A program made the translations under genes and the position numbers. Positions 1-6,803 of a DNA stretch of 6,953 bases are shown here, one piece after another. The stretch lies in NCBI GenBank assembly GCA_964580255.1, contig CAZOJX010000098.1, positions 1 to 6,953 on the forward strand, read 5' to 3'. How positions within the stretch are numbered: the first letter of the stretch is position 1; every line of letters begins with the position of its first letter. The notes below the pieces were generated by a model that made no database searches, was not told where the DNA came from, and saw nothing but the letters and a program-made list of their open reading frames with translations. The stretch comes from HGM12587 sp964580255. Lineage in GTDB: Bacteria; Bacillota; Clostridia; Lachnospirales; Lachnospiraceae.

Positions 1-1035
1 TCACTCTCTCGTGATCACAGTATATTTTTCACTGCATTCAAAGCTGTCTTTGATCCCTTCAGTCACATAAATGTGTCCCTGATCATTCACAAGGATCATT
101 TCAAAGGCTTCTCCCTGTCTGCGCCAATATTCAGAGCTCTTTTCCACCCCCATCAGATAGATTGAGGTGGACATAGCATCTGCCAGTGTTCCGTCTTTGG
201 AAACAATGGTCACTGACAGAAGATCTTCTTCTGCCGGACTGCCTGTTTTAGGATTCAGGATATGAATATAAGTCTTTCCGTCTTCTACAAAATATCTTTC
301 GTAACCTCCCGAAGTAACTACAGCCATTCCAGACACTTTCAAAATACCCAGAATCGATTCCGTATCTTTTTCAGGATTTCTGATTCCAATGTGCCACAGA
401 TCTTTGGAAGCATTGACTCCCATTGTTTTAATATTTCCTCCAAGTGAGATCATGGCATTGGTGATCTCATACTCCTGAAAGATCTCCATGACCTGATCTG
501 ACGCATATCCTTTGGCAATTCCTCCAAAATCAATTTTCTGTCCCTCTCCCAGGATCAAGGTCTTACCATCAAACTGTAGATTTTCTGCACCGATCGTTTC
601 AAGCACCTTCGTTTTTTTTTCCCTGGTCGGTACCCGATATTCTTTCTTCGGAAATCCCCAAAGCTCCATCAACGGATAAATGGTAATGTCAAACAGCCCG
701 TCCGTAGCCTCATAAAATTCCAGTGACCGTTCCAAAAGTTTCCCGGTATCCTCCGAAACCTTCCCGCCGCCAGCGGCATTGATCTTTGAAACTTCACTGG
801 AGACACTGCCGGTAGAAAGCAGTGCATCCAGTCTTTTCACTTCTTCTATCGCTGCATCGACTGCTGCTTCCGCCTGTTTTCCCTCCGCCTGAAAGGTCAT
901 ATAGGTATCCATTGCGAAAAGTTGCTTTTCACAGATCTGGTGCTCTCCTCCGGCCGCCTTTTGAAAGATACAGCCGCCGATCAGAACAAGCACTGCCGTC
1001 AGAAGAATCCCGTTAAAAACTTTTTTCTCAGTCAT
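1..1035 (-). CDS. apbE: ApbE, FMN transferase lipoprotein (flavinylates Rnf subunits)
   Basis: 344 aa, complete; the TGA stop is the first three bases of the window. ApbE proteins use FAD and Mg2+ to attach FMN through a phosphoester bond to Thr/Ser of Rnf/Nqr-type subunits on the outer face of the membrane. The N-terminus has a short basic region, a hydrophobic stretch (about 9-21) and a lipobox ending IGGC with Cys22, so it should be an anchored lipoprotein. Family motifs visible: AMDTYMTF (41-48), DFGGIAKGYASD (169-180), SLGGN (197-201), TSGGYERYF (241-249), ILNPKTGSPA (259-268) and the metal-binding region TLADAMST (283-290). The length is normal for the family. The ATG overlaps the end of rnfB by 8 bp with no clear Shine-Dalgarno, which suggests translational coupling. 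The natural substrates are the flavin subunits encoded just upstream. A coding-strand A9 run (plus-strand 612-620) lies inside the gene without breaking it. Confidence 0.95.
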   Translation of the reverse strand: MTEKKVFNGILLTAVLVLIGGCIFQKAAGGEHQICEKQLFAMDTYMTFQAEGKQAEAAVDAAIEEVKRLDALLSTGSVSSEVSKINAAGGGKVSEDTGKLLERSLEFYEATDGLFDITIYPLMELWGFPKKEYRVPTREKKTKVLETIGAENLQFDGKTLILGEGQKIDFGGIAKGYASDQVMEIFQEYEITNAMISLGGNIKTMGVNASKDLWHIGIRNPEKDTESILGILKVSGMAVVTSGGYERYFVEDGKTYIHILNPKTGSPAEEDLLSVTIVSKDGTLADAMSTSIYLMGVEKSSEYWRRQGEAFEMILVNDQGHIYVTEGIKDSFECSEKYTVITRE

Positions 1036-1825
1036 TGTCTAACCATCTGATGATCTTTGAAGGACATTTTTCCGCACATTTTCCGCAGCCAACACATTTT
1101 TCATAATCCACATGGGCCAGGAAGCCGTCTACCGTAATCGCCTCAGCCTCACACTGTTTCGTACAGAGACGACAGCCGATACATCCCGCATTGCAGACCT
1201 TCTTTACTTCCGGTCCCTTGTCCTTATTTGAGCAGGCAACGGCTACCTTTTTATCTGCCGGAATCAGCTCGATCAGACCCTTTGGACAGGCTTTTGCACA
1301 AGCACCGCAGCCCACACAGGAATCCGCATCTACCACAGCCACTCCGTTATGTACATGGATTGCCTCATATTGACAGGCCGCCACACAGGAACCATATCCC
1401 AAGCAGCCATAATCACATTCCCAAATGGAAATCCCTGCCAAAACAGCTGCCCGACAGTCGTGGATTCCCACGTAATTACACCGGTTGGTGGTACTTTCAC
1501 AATCCCCGGCACATTTTACAAAAGCCACTTTTTTTACTGCTGCTTCTGCTGCAACACCCATGATCCCTGCGATCTTGGCATTGTTTTCTGCGGTATTGAC
1601 CGGACAGGCATTTGCCGGAGCTTCGCCTTTTACGATAGCTGCTGCTACCCCATCACAGCCCGGATATCCGCAGCCGCCGCAGTTATTTCCCGGAAGGCAT
1701 TCTCTGACCTGGCCTTCCCGTTCATCGGTTTCTACATAAAATTTCTTGCCCGCAAATACAAGGGCGATACCGATCACCAGACCGGTCACACCAACGACAA
1801 GCGTTGCGATTAAAATTGCTCCCAT
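1028..1825 (-). CDS. rnfB: RnfB, polyferredoxin subunit of the Rnf complex
   Basis: 265 aa. RnfB is the entry point for electrons from reduced ferredoxin. It has one N-terminal membrane anchor (about 5-25), then a Cys-rich cytoplasmic part with 27 cysteines (about 10 percent of residues). The characteristic first cluster motif is C49-x2-C52-x4-C57 with C74, inside an LPGNNCGGCGYPGC signature. A middle set follows (C105, C109, C116, C124), then an atypical C137-x3-C141-x5-C147-x3-C151 set. Three ferredoxin-type CX2CX2CX3C sets come last: C170-C180, C215-C225 and C244-C254. This agrees with multi-cluster clostridial RnfB proteins. C43, C198 and C211 lie outside the obvious sets. The start is supported by GGGAGGT about six bases upstream of the ATG. 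It sits 15 bp after rnfA and overlaps apbE by 8 bp. Confidence 0.97.
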   Translation of the reverse strand: MGAILIATLVVGVTGLVIGIALVFAGKKFYVETDEREGQVRECLPGNNCGGCGYPGCDGVAAAIVKGEAPANACPVNTAENNAKIAGIMGVAAEAAVKKVAFVKCAGDCESTTNRCNYVGIHDCRAAVLAGISIWECDYGCLGYGSCVAACQYEAIHVHNGVAVVDADSCVGCGACAKACPKGLIELIPADKKVAVACSNKDKGPEVKKVCNAGCIGCRLCTKQCEAEAITVDGFLAHVDYEKCVGCGKCAEKCPSKIIRWLDND

Positions 1826-1840
1826 AAGCTACCTCCCAAG

Positions 1841-2419
1841 TTAAATGGACAGACCGGAAAATCCCATAAACGCCATAGCCATCAAAGCTGCGGAAAGCAG
1901 CACGATCGGCATGCCGCGAAATGGAACCGGAACTGCACTTTCATCGATCCTTGTACGAATGCTTGCAAGAAGCACGATTGACAGGGTATAGCCCAGTCCC
2001 GTACCGACACCGGAGATCACACTTTCCGCAAAGCTGTACTGATTCTGCACGTTGGTCAATGCTACGCCCAGTACCGCACAGTTAGTCGTGATCAGCGGAA
2101 GGAAGATACCCAGCGCCTGATAAAGTGCCGGAGAGCTTTTCTTTAAAAACATTTCCACCAGCTGAACCAGTGCCGCAATAACGAGGATAAAAACGATCGT
2201 CTGAAGATACGTCAGATCAAGGGGCACTAAAATAAAATTGTAAAGTACATACGCAACCGCAGAGGCGATTCCAATAACAAAGGTTACTGCTGCGCCTAAG
2301 CTTGCGGAAGTCTTTATCTGTTTTGATACACCCAAAAAGGAACAGATTCCCAAAAACTGGCTCAATACCACATTGTTCACCAGGGCTGTTGTTACGATGA
2401 TCAGGATCAGATTCGTCAT
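1841..2419 (-). CDS. rnfA: RnfA, membrane subunit of the Rnf complex
   Basis: 192 aa, the usual RnfA size, hydrophobic throughout with about six membrane segments. RnfA and RnfE are paralogues that insert in opposite orientations and together hold an Fe-S centre in the middle of the membrane. The two expected ligand cysteines are visible: C26 in QFLGICSFLG and C114 in TTNCAVLG. The N-terminal ALVNNVVLSQFLGIC signature and the later SGVGTGLGYTL segment are typical of RnfA. A full AAGGAGGT Shine-Dalgarno lies seven bases before the ATG and is formed by the last codons of rnfE. Only 3 bp separate it from rnfE, and rnfB follows after 15 bp. Confidence 0.97.
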   Translation of the reverse strand: MTNLILIIVTTALVNNVVLSQFLGICSFLGVSKQIKTSASLGAAVTFVIGIASAVAYVLYNFILVPLDLTYLQTIVFILVIAALVQLVEMFLKKSSPALYQALGIFLPLITTNCAVLGVALTNVQNQYSFAESVISGVGTGLGYTLSIVLLASIRTRIDESAVPVPFRGMPIVLLSAALMAMAFMGFSGLSI

Positions 2420-2422
2420 GTT

Positions 2423-3088
2423 CTACACCTCCTTGGAGGAACATTTATGGCAGTGTGCACAGCAGCCGTCACAATCTTCCACAACTTCCTTTGCTCTTGT
2501 TTTAATATTCATTCGGTTCATGACCGCAACTACAAAGGCCATGATCAGGAACGCTCCCGGTGCTTTTGTAAAGATTCCGATTCCCGGATATGCTTCCGGA
2601 AGGATCTGAATGCCAAAGGCTGTTCCGCCGCCGATCAGTTCCCTTAAAAATCCAATGATCACCAGCGCTACCGTAAATCCAAGTCCCATACCAATTCCGT
2701 CACAGACCGATGCCAGCGGACCGTTTTTGGAGGCAAATGCTTCCGCACGTCCTAAAATGATACAGTTTACAACGATCAGCGGAATGTACAGTCCCAAAGA
2801 CTCATACAATGCCGGCAGATAAGCCTGTGTGATCATTTCCACCACTGTAACCAGGGAAGCAACGACTACGATAAATGCCGGCAGTCGCACTGCATCAGGA
2901 ATCAGTTTTCTCAGTAAAGAGATCAAAAAGTTAGAGCAGATGAGTACTGCCATAGTAGACACACCCATACCGAAACCGTTTGTTGCTGAGGTTGTAACAG
3001 CAAGCGTCGGACACATACCCAGCATCAGTACCAAGGACGGGTTTTCTTTTATAACACCATTATAAATGATCTGTAAATAAGATTTCAT
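2423..3088 (-). CDS. rnfE: RnfE, membrane subunit with Cys/His-rich C-terminal tail
   Basis: 221 aa. Membrane subunit of Rnf, paralogous to RnfA, with about six hydrophobic segments. The conserved Fe-S ligand cysteines are present: C26 in LMLGMCPTLA and C109 in IVVNCIILGRAEAFAS. The N-terminal NGVIKENPSLV segment is an RnfE signature. After the last membrane segment comes a basic stretch (NRMNIKTRAK, 191-200), which by the positive-inside rule puts the end in the cytoplasm. The tail then carries C206, C209, C210, C213 and C216 plus H212 and H214 within eleven residues. Such a cluster could bind a metal or an Fe-S centre; that is inference. AGGAGGGG lies six bases before the ATG and overlaps the stop codon of the rnfDG gene (gap 12 bp). 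Confidence 0.96.
   Translation of the reverse strand: MKSYLQIIYNGVIKENPSLVLMLGMCPTLAVTTSATNGFGMGVSTMAVLICSNFLISLLRKLIPDAVRLPAFIVVVASLVTVVEMITQAYLPALYESLGLYIPLIVVNCIILGRAEAFASKNGPLASVCDGIGMGLGFTVALVIIGFLRELIGGGTAFGIQILPEAYPGIGIFTKAPGAFLIMAFVVAVMNRMNIKTRAKEVVEDCDGCCAHCHKCSSKEV
2427..2434 (-). promoter_or_regulatory. rnfA ribosome binding site inside the end of rnfE
   Basis: The minus strand reads AAGGAGGT, full complementarity to the 16S tail, seven bases before the rnfA ATG. It encodes the last residues of RnfE (Lys-Glu-Val), so ribosomes finishing rnfE cover it and the two genes are probably coupled. Confidence 0.85.
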
Positions 3089-3100
3089 GCGCTTCCCCTC

Positions 3101-4642
3101 CTACTCTATCGTTTCTGCAAAAAAGGCTTTTGCCGCATTCACTGCATTTACCACTGCTCCGGAAGAAATGGACGCTCCCGTAACACTGTCGATCTGCTCC
3201 GGTGCCACAGAACCACCAGTCTTATTTAATTCAAAGCGTTCTGCTTCCACGCCTTTAAACTGATCCTTAAATGCTGGTTCCTTCACCAGCATACCCATGC
3301 CGGCAGTTTCTGTGATCGTCGTAAATTCAATTCCCGTCACAACACCCTGCAGATCAAATCCGATGGAAAAAATAATATCACCGTCAAATCCGTCCTTTGA
3401 TCCGGCACTGATCACATAACCGATCGTTTCTCCTGCTGCATTCTTTCCGACCATTACCTTATAAATGCAGGTTTTTCCAAACTCCGTTCCATATGCATTT
3501 TCCGGAAGTGCTGCCACCTTTGCATCAATCGCTTCCTCCGATACAAATTCTGATGCTTCCGGACAGACTGCACGATAAGAAGCCTGTTCCTTTGCGATCT
3601 TCTGCTCCGCAATGGCATCCTTCGTCAATGCATAACCGCCGCTTAATGCTGCACCTGCTACCAGCGTAATGACACAAAGGGTGATCGCAGGTTTTGGAAT
3701 AGAGAATTTTTTCTTTTCTTTTACTTTTTTATGACCATAAGCCACCGGAATGGTATGATCCTCAATCAGCGGAACCAGAATATTTGCTAAAATGATACCG
3801 TAGCTGACAGAGTCTGCTGCAGAACCAAATACTCTGAAAAGTCCGCACAAAAGTCCGACCGCAAGACCGTAGATCAACTGACCTTTGGACGTTACCGGAC
3901 TGGTCACATAGTCCGTTGCCATAAAGAAGGCACCCAATAAGATACCGCCGCCCATGATATGTACCAGGATTGCATGAACATCAAAGCCCTGCTCTCCGAA
4001 AATCGCGATAAATAAGGTGAAAGAAACCAGCGTTGCTGCCGGAATCTCATAAGTGATCACCCGGAATGCAAACAACATGATTGCACCGATGAGCAGTCCC
4101 AGCACTGAGCTTCCGATAACTCCATTTGCAGTTCCTATGAATAATGACCATAAATTTACGGTTTCACCGGCAGCCAGATTTACCAGCGGTGTCGCAGTTG
4201 TGACACCGTCAACCTTATAAAGAGTCACAACAGAGCCATAAGAGATCAACAGAAAAACTCTTGCCGCCAATGCCGGATTCACAAAGTTATGTCCCAGACC
4301 GCCAAACAGACCTTTTACGACAACAACTGCAAATATTGCTCCCAAAATCGGGATATACAGTGGCAGTTCTGCCGGAAGTACCAGAGCCAGCAAAAGTCCT
4401 GTCAAAGCTGCACTGCCGTCCGCTATGGTCTGAGGCTTCTTTATGATCTTCTGGAATACAGCTTCTGCTGCAACCGCAGAGATTACCGATGCAAGGATCA
4501 CCGACAGTGCCGGCATTCCATAATTCAAAACTCCAAGGATTGTCACCGGCATCAGAGAAAGGATTACCTGATACATGATCTTATGAGTTGTCAGGCTACT
4601 TCTCACATGCGGGCTTGAAGAAACATTTAATAAATTTGCCAT
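3101..4642 (-). CDS. rnfDG: RnfD-RnfG fusion, flavin-carrying subunits of the Rnf complex
   Basis: 513 aa in one open frame. Residues 1 to about 303 are RnfD: a multi-spanning membrane protein with the start motif SSSPHVRSS, GLGHNFVNPALAARVF (115-130), and the flavinylation-like motif DGVTTATPL (145-153, likely acceptor T151). Residues 304-313 form a Lys-rich linker (HKKVKEKKKF). Residues about 319-340 are a membrane anchor, and about 341-513 are an extracytoplasmic FMN-binding RnfG domain ending in DSVTGASISS (485-494, likely acceptor S491). RnfD and RnfG are usually separate proteins of about 300-330 and 180-210 aa. The fused length equals their sum, and gene order C-DG-E-A-B is otherwise the clostridial one. 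The topology fits, since both the RnfD end and the RnfG start would be cytoplasmic. No internal start with a ribosome site is seen. The ATG follows GGGGAGG by seven bases. A sequencing error at the A-rich junction is possible but not needed to explain the frame. Confidence 0.93.
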   Translation of the reverse strand: MANLLNVSSSPHVRSSLTTHKIMYQVILSLMPVTILGVLNYGMPALSVILASVISAVAAEAVFQKIIKKPQTIADGSAALTGLLLALVLPAELPLYIPILGAIFAVVVVKGLFGGLGHNFVNPALAARVFLLISYGSVVTLYKVDGVTTATPLVNLAAGETVNLWSLFIGTANGVIGSSVLGLLIGAIMLFAFRVITYEIPAATLVSFTLFIAIFGEQGFDVHAILVHIMGGGILLGAFFMATDYVTSPVTSKGQLIYGLAVGLLCGLFRVFGSAADSVSYGIILANILVPLIEDHTIPVAYGHKKVKEKKKFSIPKPAITLCVITLVAGAALSGGYALTKDAIAEQKIAKEQASYRAVCPEASEFVSEEAIDAKVAALPENAYGTEFGKTCIYKVMVGKNAAGETIGYVISAGSKDGFDGDIIFSIGFDLQGVVTGIEFTTITETAGMGMLVKEPAFKDQFKGVEAERFELNKTGGSVAPEQIDSVTGASISSGAVVNAVNAAKAFFAETIE

Positions 4643-4656
4643 TTCTCATCCTCCCC

Positions 4657-6009
4657 TTATTTCTTAGCAGCCTGTGCTGCTCTTTTGGCAGCCATGATCT
4701 CTGCTTTGGTCTGCTTAAACAACTGCATCAAAGGACGTTTTGCCGGACAGATATAAGTACAGGATCCGCATGCAACACATTCCATGCCATACAGTTTATT
4801 TTCGAATCTGTCATAATCCTTCTGCTGTGCCGCCTGTGCCATCATCTGAGGAACCAGTCCCAGGGAACAGGCTTTATTGCATCGGCCGCATCTTAGACAG
4901 GCTGTCATTTCCAATTCCGCTTCCTCTACCGCATCTTTTGCAAGAAGGGTCAGGGCATTGTTGCTTTTCTGAACCGGAACATCCAGATTAGCCATGGCAA
5001 ATCCCATCATCGGACCGCCGCAGAGTGCTTTTTTCAGTTCTGCACAATCCTTGATCCCGCCGGAAGCTTCCGCCAGCTCCTGAAAGGAGGTTCCGATACG
5101 AACACGATAGTTTCCCGGTTTCTTAACCGCATCACCGGAAACCGTCAATCCTTTGATCATCAATGGCATGGATCTGCAGACTGCTTCATAGATTGCATAA
5201 ACCGTCGCCACATTGTCTACAACGCAGCCTAAGTCCGCCGGCAGCATTCCCAGTTTTAAGTGCTTTCCGGTCACAACATTGACACAGGAACGCTCACCGC
5301 CCTGAGGATATTTAGTCTGTACCTCCAAAACACGTATTTTGGAATGTCCCTTACAGGCCTCTTTTACCGCTGCAATGGCTTCCGGCTTGTTTTCCTCGAT
5401 CAAAATCACGCCTTCCGCATTTGGAAACAGACGGAGTAAAATTTCCATTCCTGCTACGATCTCCGGTGCATTCCCACGCATCAGCTGATCGTCACAGGTA
5501 ATATAAGGCTCACACTCCGCACCGTTTGCAATCACATATTCAATGGCATCTGCATTTTTCGGTGCAAGCTTTACATGAGTCGGGAAACCGGCACCTCCCA
5601 GACCGACGATTCCTGCGTCCTTGATCTTTCCCAGGATTTCTTCCTTAGTCAATGTCTCCGGATCTACTTCTTTTCCAATACCTTCTATGGTTCGGAATTC
5701 CCCATCATTTTCAATGACGATGGACTGCACCTTTACTCCGGTAGCAACCGTACGTTTTTCAATGGATTTTACTTTTCCAGAACAGGCACTGATAATATTT
5801 GCTGAGACAAATCCGCCTGCCTCTGCTATAATCTGTCCTGCCAGAACCTCATCACCCTTTTGAACCACCGGAACTGCCGGTGCACCGATATGCTGACTCA
5901 GCGGATACACCAGGTCTCCTTTCGGTTCATATACGATAAATGGAAGGTCTCTGGAAAACTGTTTCTGATCATTCGGGTGTACCCCACCCTGAAATGTGAC
6001 TTTCTTCAT
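4657..6009 (-). CDS. rnfC: RnfC, NADH/FMN-binding subunit of the Rnf complex
   Basis: 450 aa. RnfC is the peripheral subunit where NAD+ is reduced. The N-terminal region (FQGGVHP, 6-12) and the biotinyl/lipoyl-like segment (about 45-80) are typical. The Gly-rich nucleotide site GLGGAGFPTHVKL spans 136-148, ANGAECEPY 161-169, YPQGGER 234-240 and GGPMMG 331-336. Two C-terminal [4Fe-4S] motifs follow: C371, C374, C377, C381 and C411, C414, C417, C421. The end is Lys/Ala-rich (about 432-450). An ATG 102 bases further upstream is open in frame, but I chose 6009: AGGGAGGAGG lies five bases before it, the protein then begins with the family motif, and the longer form would overlap pduL. rnfDG follows after 14 bp. 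Confidence 0.96.
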   Translation of the reverse strand: MKKVTFQGGVHPNDQKQFSRDLPFIVYEPKGDLVYPLSQHIGAPAVPVVQKGDEVLAGQIIAEAGGFVSANIISACSGKVKSIEKRTVATGVKVQSIVIENDGEFRTIEGIGKEVDPETLTKEEILGKIKDAGIVGLGGAGFPTHVKLAPKNADAIEYVIANGAECEPYITCDDQLMRGNAPEIVAGMEILLRLFPNAEGVILIEENKPEAIAAVKEACKGHSKIRVLEVQTKYPQGGERSCVNVVTGKHLKLGMLPADLGCVVDNVATVYAIYEAVCRSMPLMIKGLTVSGDAVKKPGNYRVRIGTSFQELAEASGGIKDCAELKKALCGGPMMGFAMANLDVPVQKSNNALTLLAKDAVEEAELEMTACLRCGRCNKACSLGLVPQMMAQAAQQKDYDRFENKLYGMECVACGSCTYICPAKRPLMQLFKQTKAEIMAAKRAAQAAKK

Positions 6010-6014
6010 ATGAT

Positions 6015-6024
6015 CCTCCTCCCT
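6015..6024 (-). promoter_or_regulatory. Ribosome binding site that fixes the rnfC start
   Basis: The minus strand reads AGGGAGGAGG, five bases before the ATG at 6009-6007. This strong site decides against the longer in-frame reading from 6111, which would overlap pduL by 71 bases. Confidence 0.85.
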
Positions 6025-6040
6025 ATTTGGAATCTTTTCA

Positions 6041-6691
6041 TTATATGGTTCGATTGATGCCTTCCAGTAATTCATCAGCCCATTTTCCAAGGTCATAAGC
6101 ATCTCCGCCAAAAAGCTTTAAGATCACGCCATGCGGACTTACGTCCCCGGCAAATGCATTGGCTTCGTCTGTGTCTACATGCATTGCTAACCGATAATCC
6201 CAGCTGATCCTAACCACCACATTGGCATAGATCAATGCTCTATCAAAGCTTTCTGTAATCACAAACACTTCTTCGTTGTCCTTCAGACGCATTTTCACTG
6301 CATCTCCCGGAGTCATATGAATGTGCCGCTTTGCTACGATCACACCCTTCTCCAGCTCCAACGCCTTATCTCCAGCAACGAGTCTGCAGCCCGGAGTCCC
6401 TTCTGTGTCCCCAGACTGACGGATCACACCTGCCACTCCGATCTTTCTCGTATCAGTCAATGACAGTTCCACCTGGGTTTCCTTACGAAAAGGTCCCAGA
6501 ATCGCCACATTTTCAAAGGTTCCTCTCGGTCCTTCGACGGTAATCCGCTCCTTTGCCAGATATTGTCCCGGCTGGGACAATTCCTTTTCAAATGTCAATT
6601 CTCTGCCTTCTCCAAACAGCTTTTCAAAATCCTCTCGACTGATATGAATGTGTCTGGCAGAGGTTTCAATCGGTATCTTAATGCTCCCCAT
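6041..6691 (-). CDS. pduL: PduL-type phosphate acyltransferase (phosphotransacylase)
   Basis: 216 aa. PduL enzymes exchange CoA and phosphate on acetyl- or propionyl-CoA, giving acyl-phosphate for ATP formation by acetate/propionate kinase; they are unrelated to classical Pta. Both beta-barrel halves are present, with zinc-ligand motifs SARHIHIS (H14, H16), KETQVELS (E75), KRHIHM (H123, H125) and AMHVDTDEANA (H171). From memory of the solved family structure the spacing matches the two-zinc site. The core starts at about residue 6, so the N-terminal helix that targets PduL into microcompartments is absent, and no shell genes are nearby: this should be a free cytosolic enzyme. AAGGTGA lies about ten bases before the ATG. 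It is the first gene after the control region and is followed by rnfC after 31 bp, so it probably shares the Rnf mRNA. The preferred acyl group cannot be read from sequence; acetyl is likely. Confidence 0.94.
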   Translation of the reverse strand: MGSIKIPIETSARHIHISREDFEKLFGEGRELTFEKELSQPGQYLAKERITVEGPRGTFENVAILGPFRKETQVELSLTDTRKIGVAGVIRQSGDTEGTPGCRLVAGDKALELEKGVIVAKRHIHMTPGDAVKMRLKDNEEVFVITESFDRALIYANVVVRISWDYRLAMHVDTDEANAFAGDVSPHGVILKLFGGDAYDLGKWADELLEGINRTI

Positions 6692-6715
6692 ATGATGTCA
6701 CCTTCGCTTAGATAT

Positions 6716-6751
6716 ATTCTATATATTTAACTCTAGCACACTAAAGTTCAA
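6716..6751 (-). promoter_or_regulatory. Candidate promoter region for the pduL-rnf operon
   Basis: Something between the terminator and pduL must start transcription, but no textbook pair is present. On the minus strand TTGAAC (6751-6746) could be a -35 element, followed 15-20 bases later by the AT-rich run TTAAATATATA. Alternatives are TGCTAGAGT (6738-6730), an extended -10 without a good -35, or TAGAAT (6721-6716), which matches the -10 consensus at five of six positions but lacks a partner. The Rex-type site lies just upstream, where a bound repressor could block polymerase. Confidence 0.3.
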
Positions 6752-6761
6752 AAATCTACCT

Positions 6762-6779
6762 TTGTTATTTACTTCACAA
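6762..6779. promoter_or_regulatory. Rex-type operator (NADH/NAD+ redox repressor site)
   Basis: The plus strand reads TTGTTATTTACTTCACAA, an 18-bp inverted repeat with a four-base centre. Against the clostridial Rex consensus TTGTTAA-N4-TTAACAA it matches 12 of 14 fixed positions, and the TTCACAA half is the form common in other Rex sites. It lies 71-88 bases before the pduL ATG, in the only sizeable gap upstream of the operon. Rex binds when NADH is low and releases when NADH rises. Rex control of an Rnf operon is metabolically sensible. No rex gene is in the window. Confidence 0.72.
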
Positions 6780-6803
6780 AATCCATTTGTTTTTCGATAT
6801 TTT

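Noticed and set aside
1349..1813. A plus-strand open frame of 154 codons opposite rnfB
   Set aside because: It lies fully antisense to a clear rnfB. Its Cys/Thr/Ile-rich translation looks like a frame shadow and it has no ribosome site or recognisable domain.
4289..4618. A plus-strand open frame of 109 codons opposite rnfDG
   Set aside because: It is antisense to a well-supported membrane protein gene, its composition is Gln/Cys/Arg-rich and it shows no family motif.
3101..4642. Fusion as an obvious sequencing frameshift
   Set aside because: The frame stays open through the linker with plausible residues, the gene lengths add up, and no leftover stop or start of a separate rnfG is visible; the A runs leave a small doubt, recorded as a finding.
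6010..6111. A longer RnfC starting at 6111 (34 extra residues)
   Set aside because: It would overlap pduL by 71 bases, has no ribosome site at that ATG, and the extra residues do not look like RnfC; a strong site precedes the ATG at 6009.
6712..6726. ATATAT-TCT-ATATAT symmetry as an operator
   Set aside because: Alternating AT sequence is self-complementary by nature; it more likely belongs to the promoter's AT-rich part.
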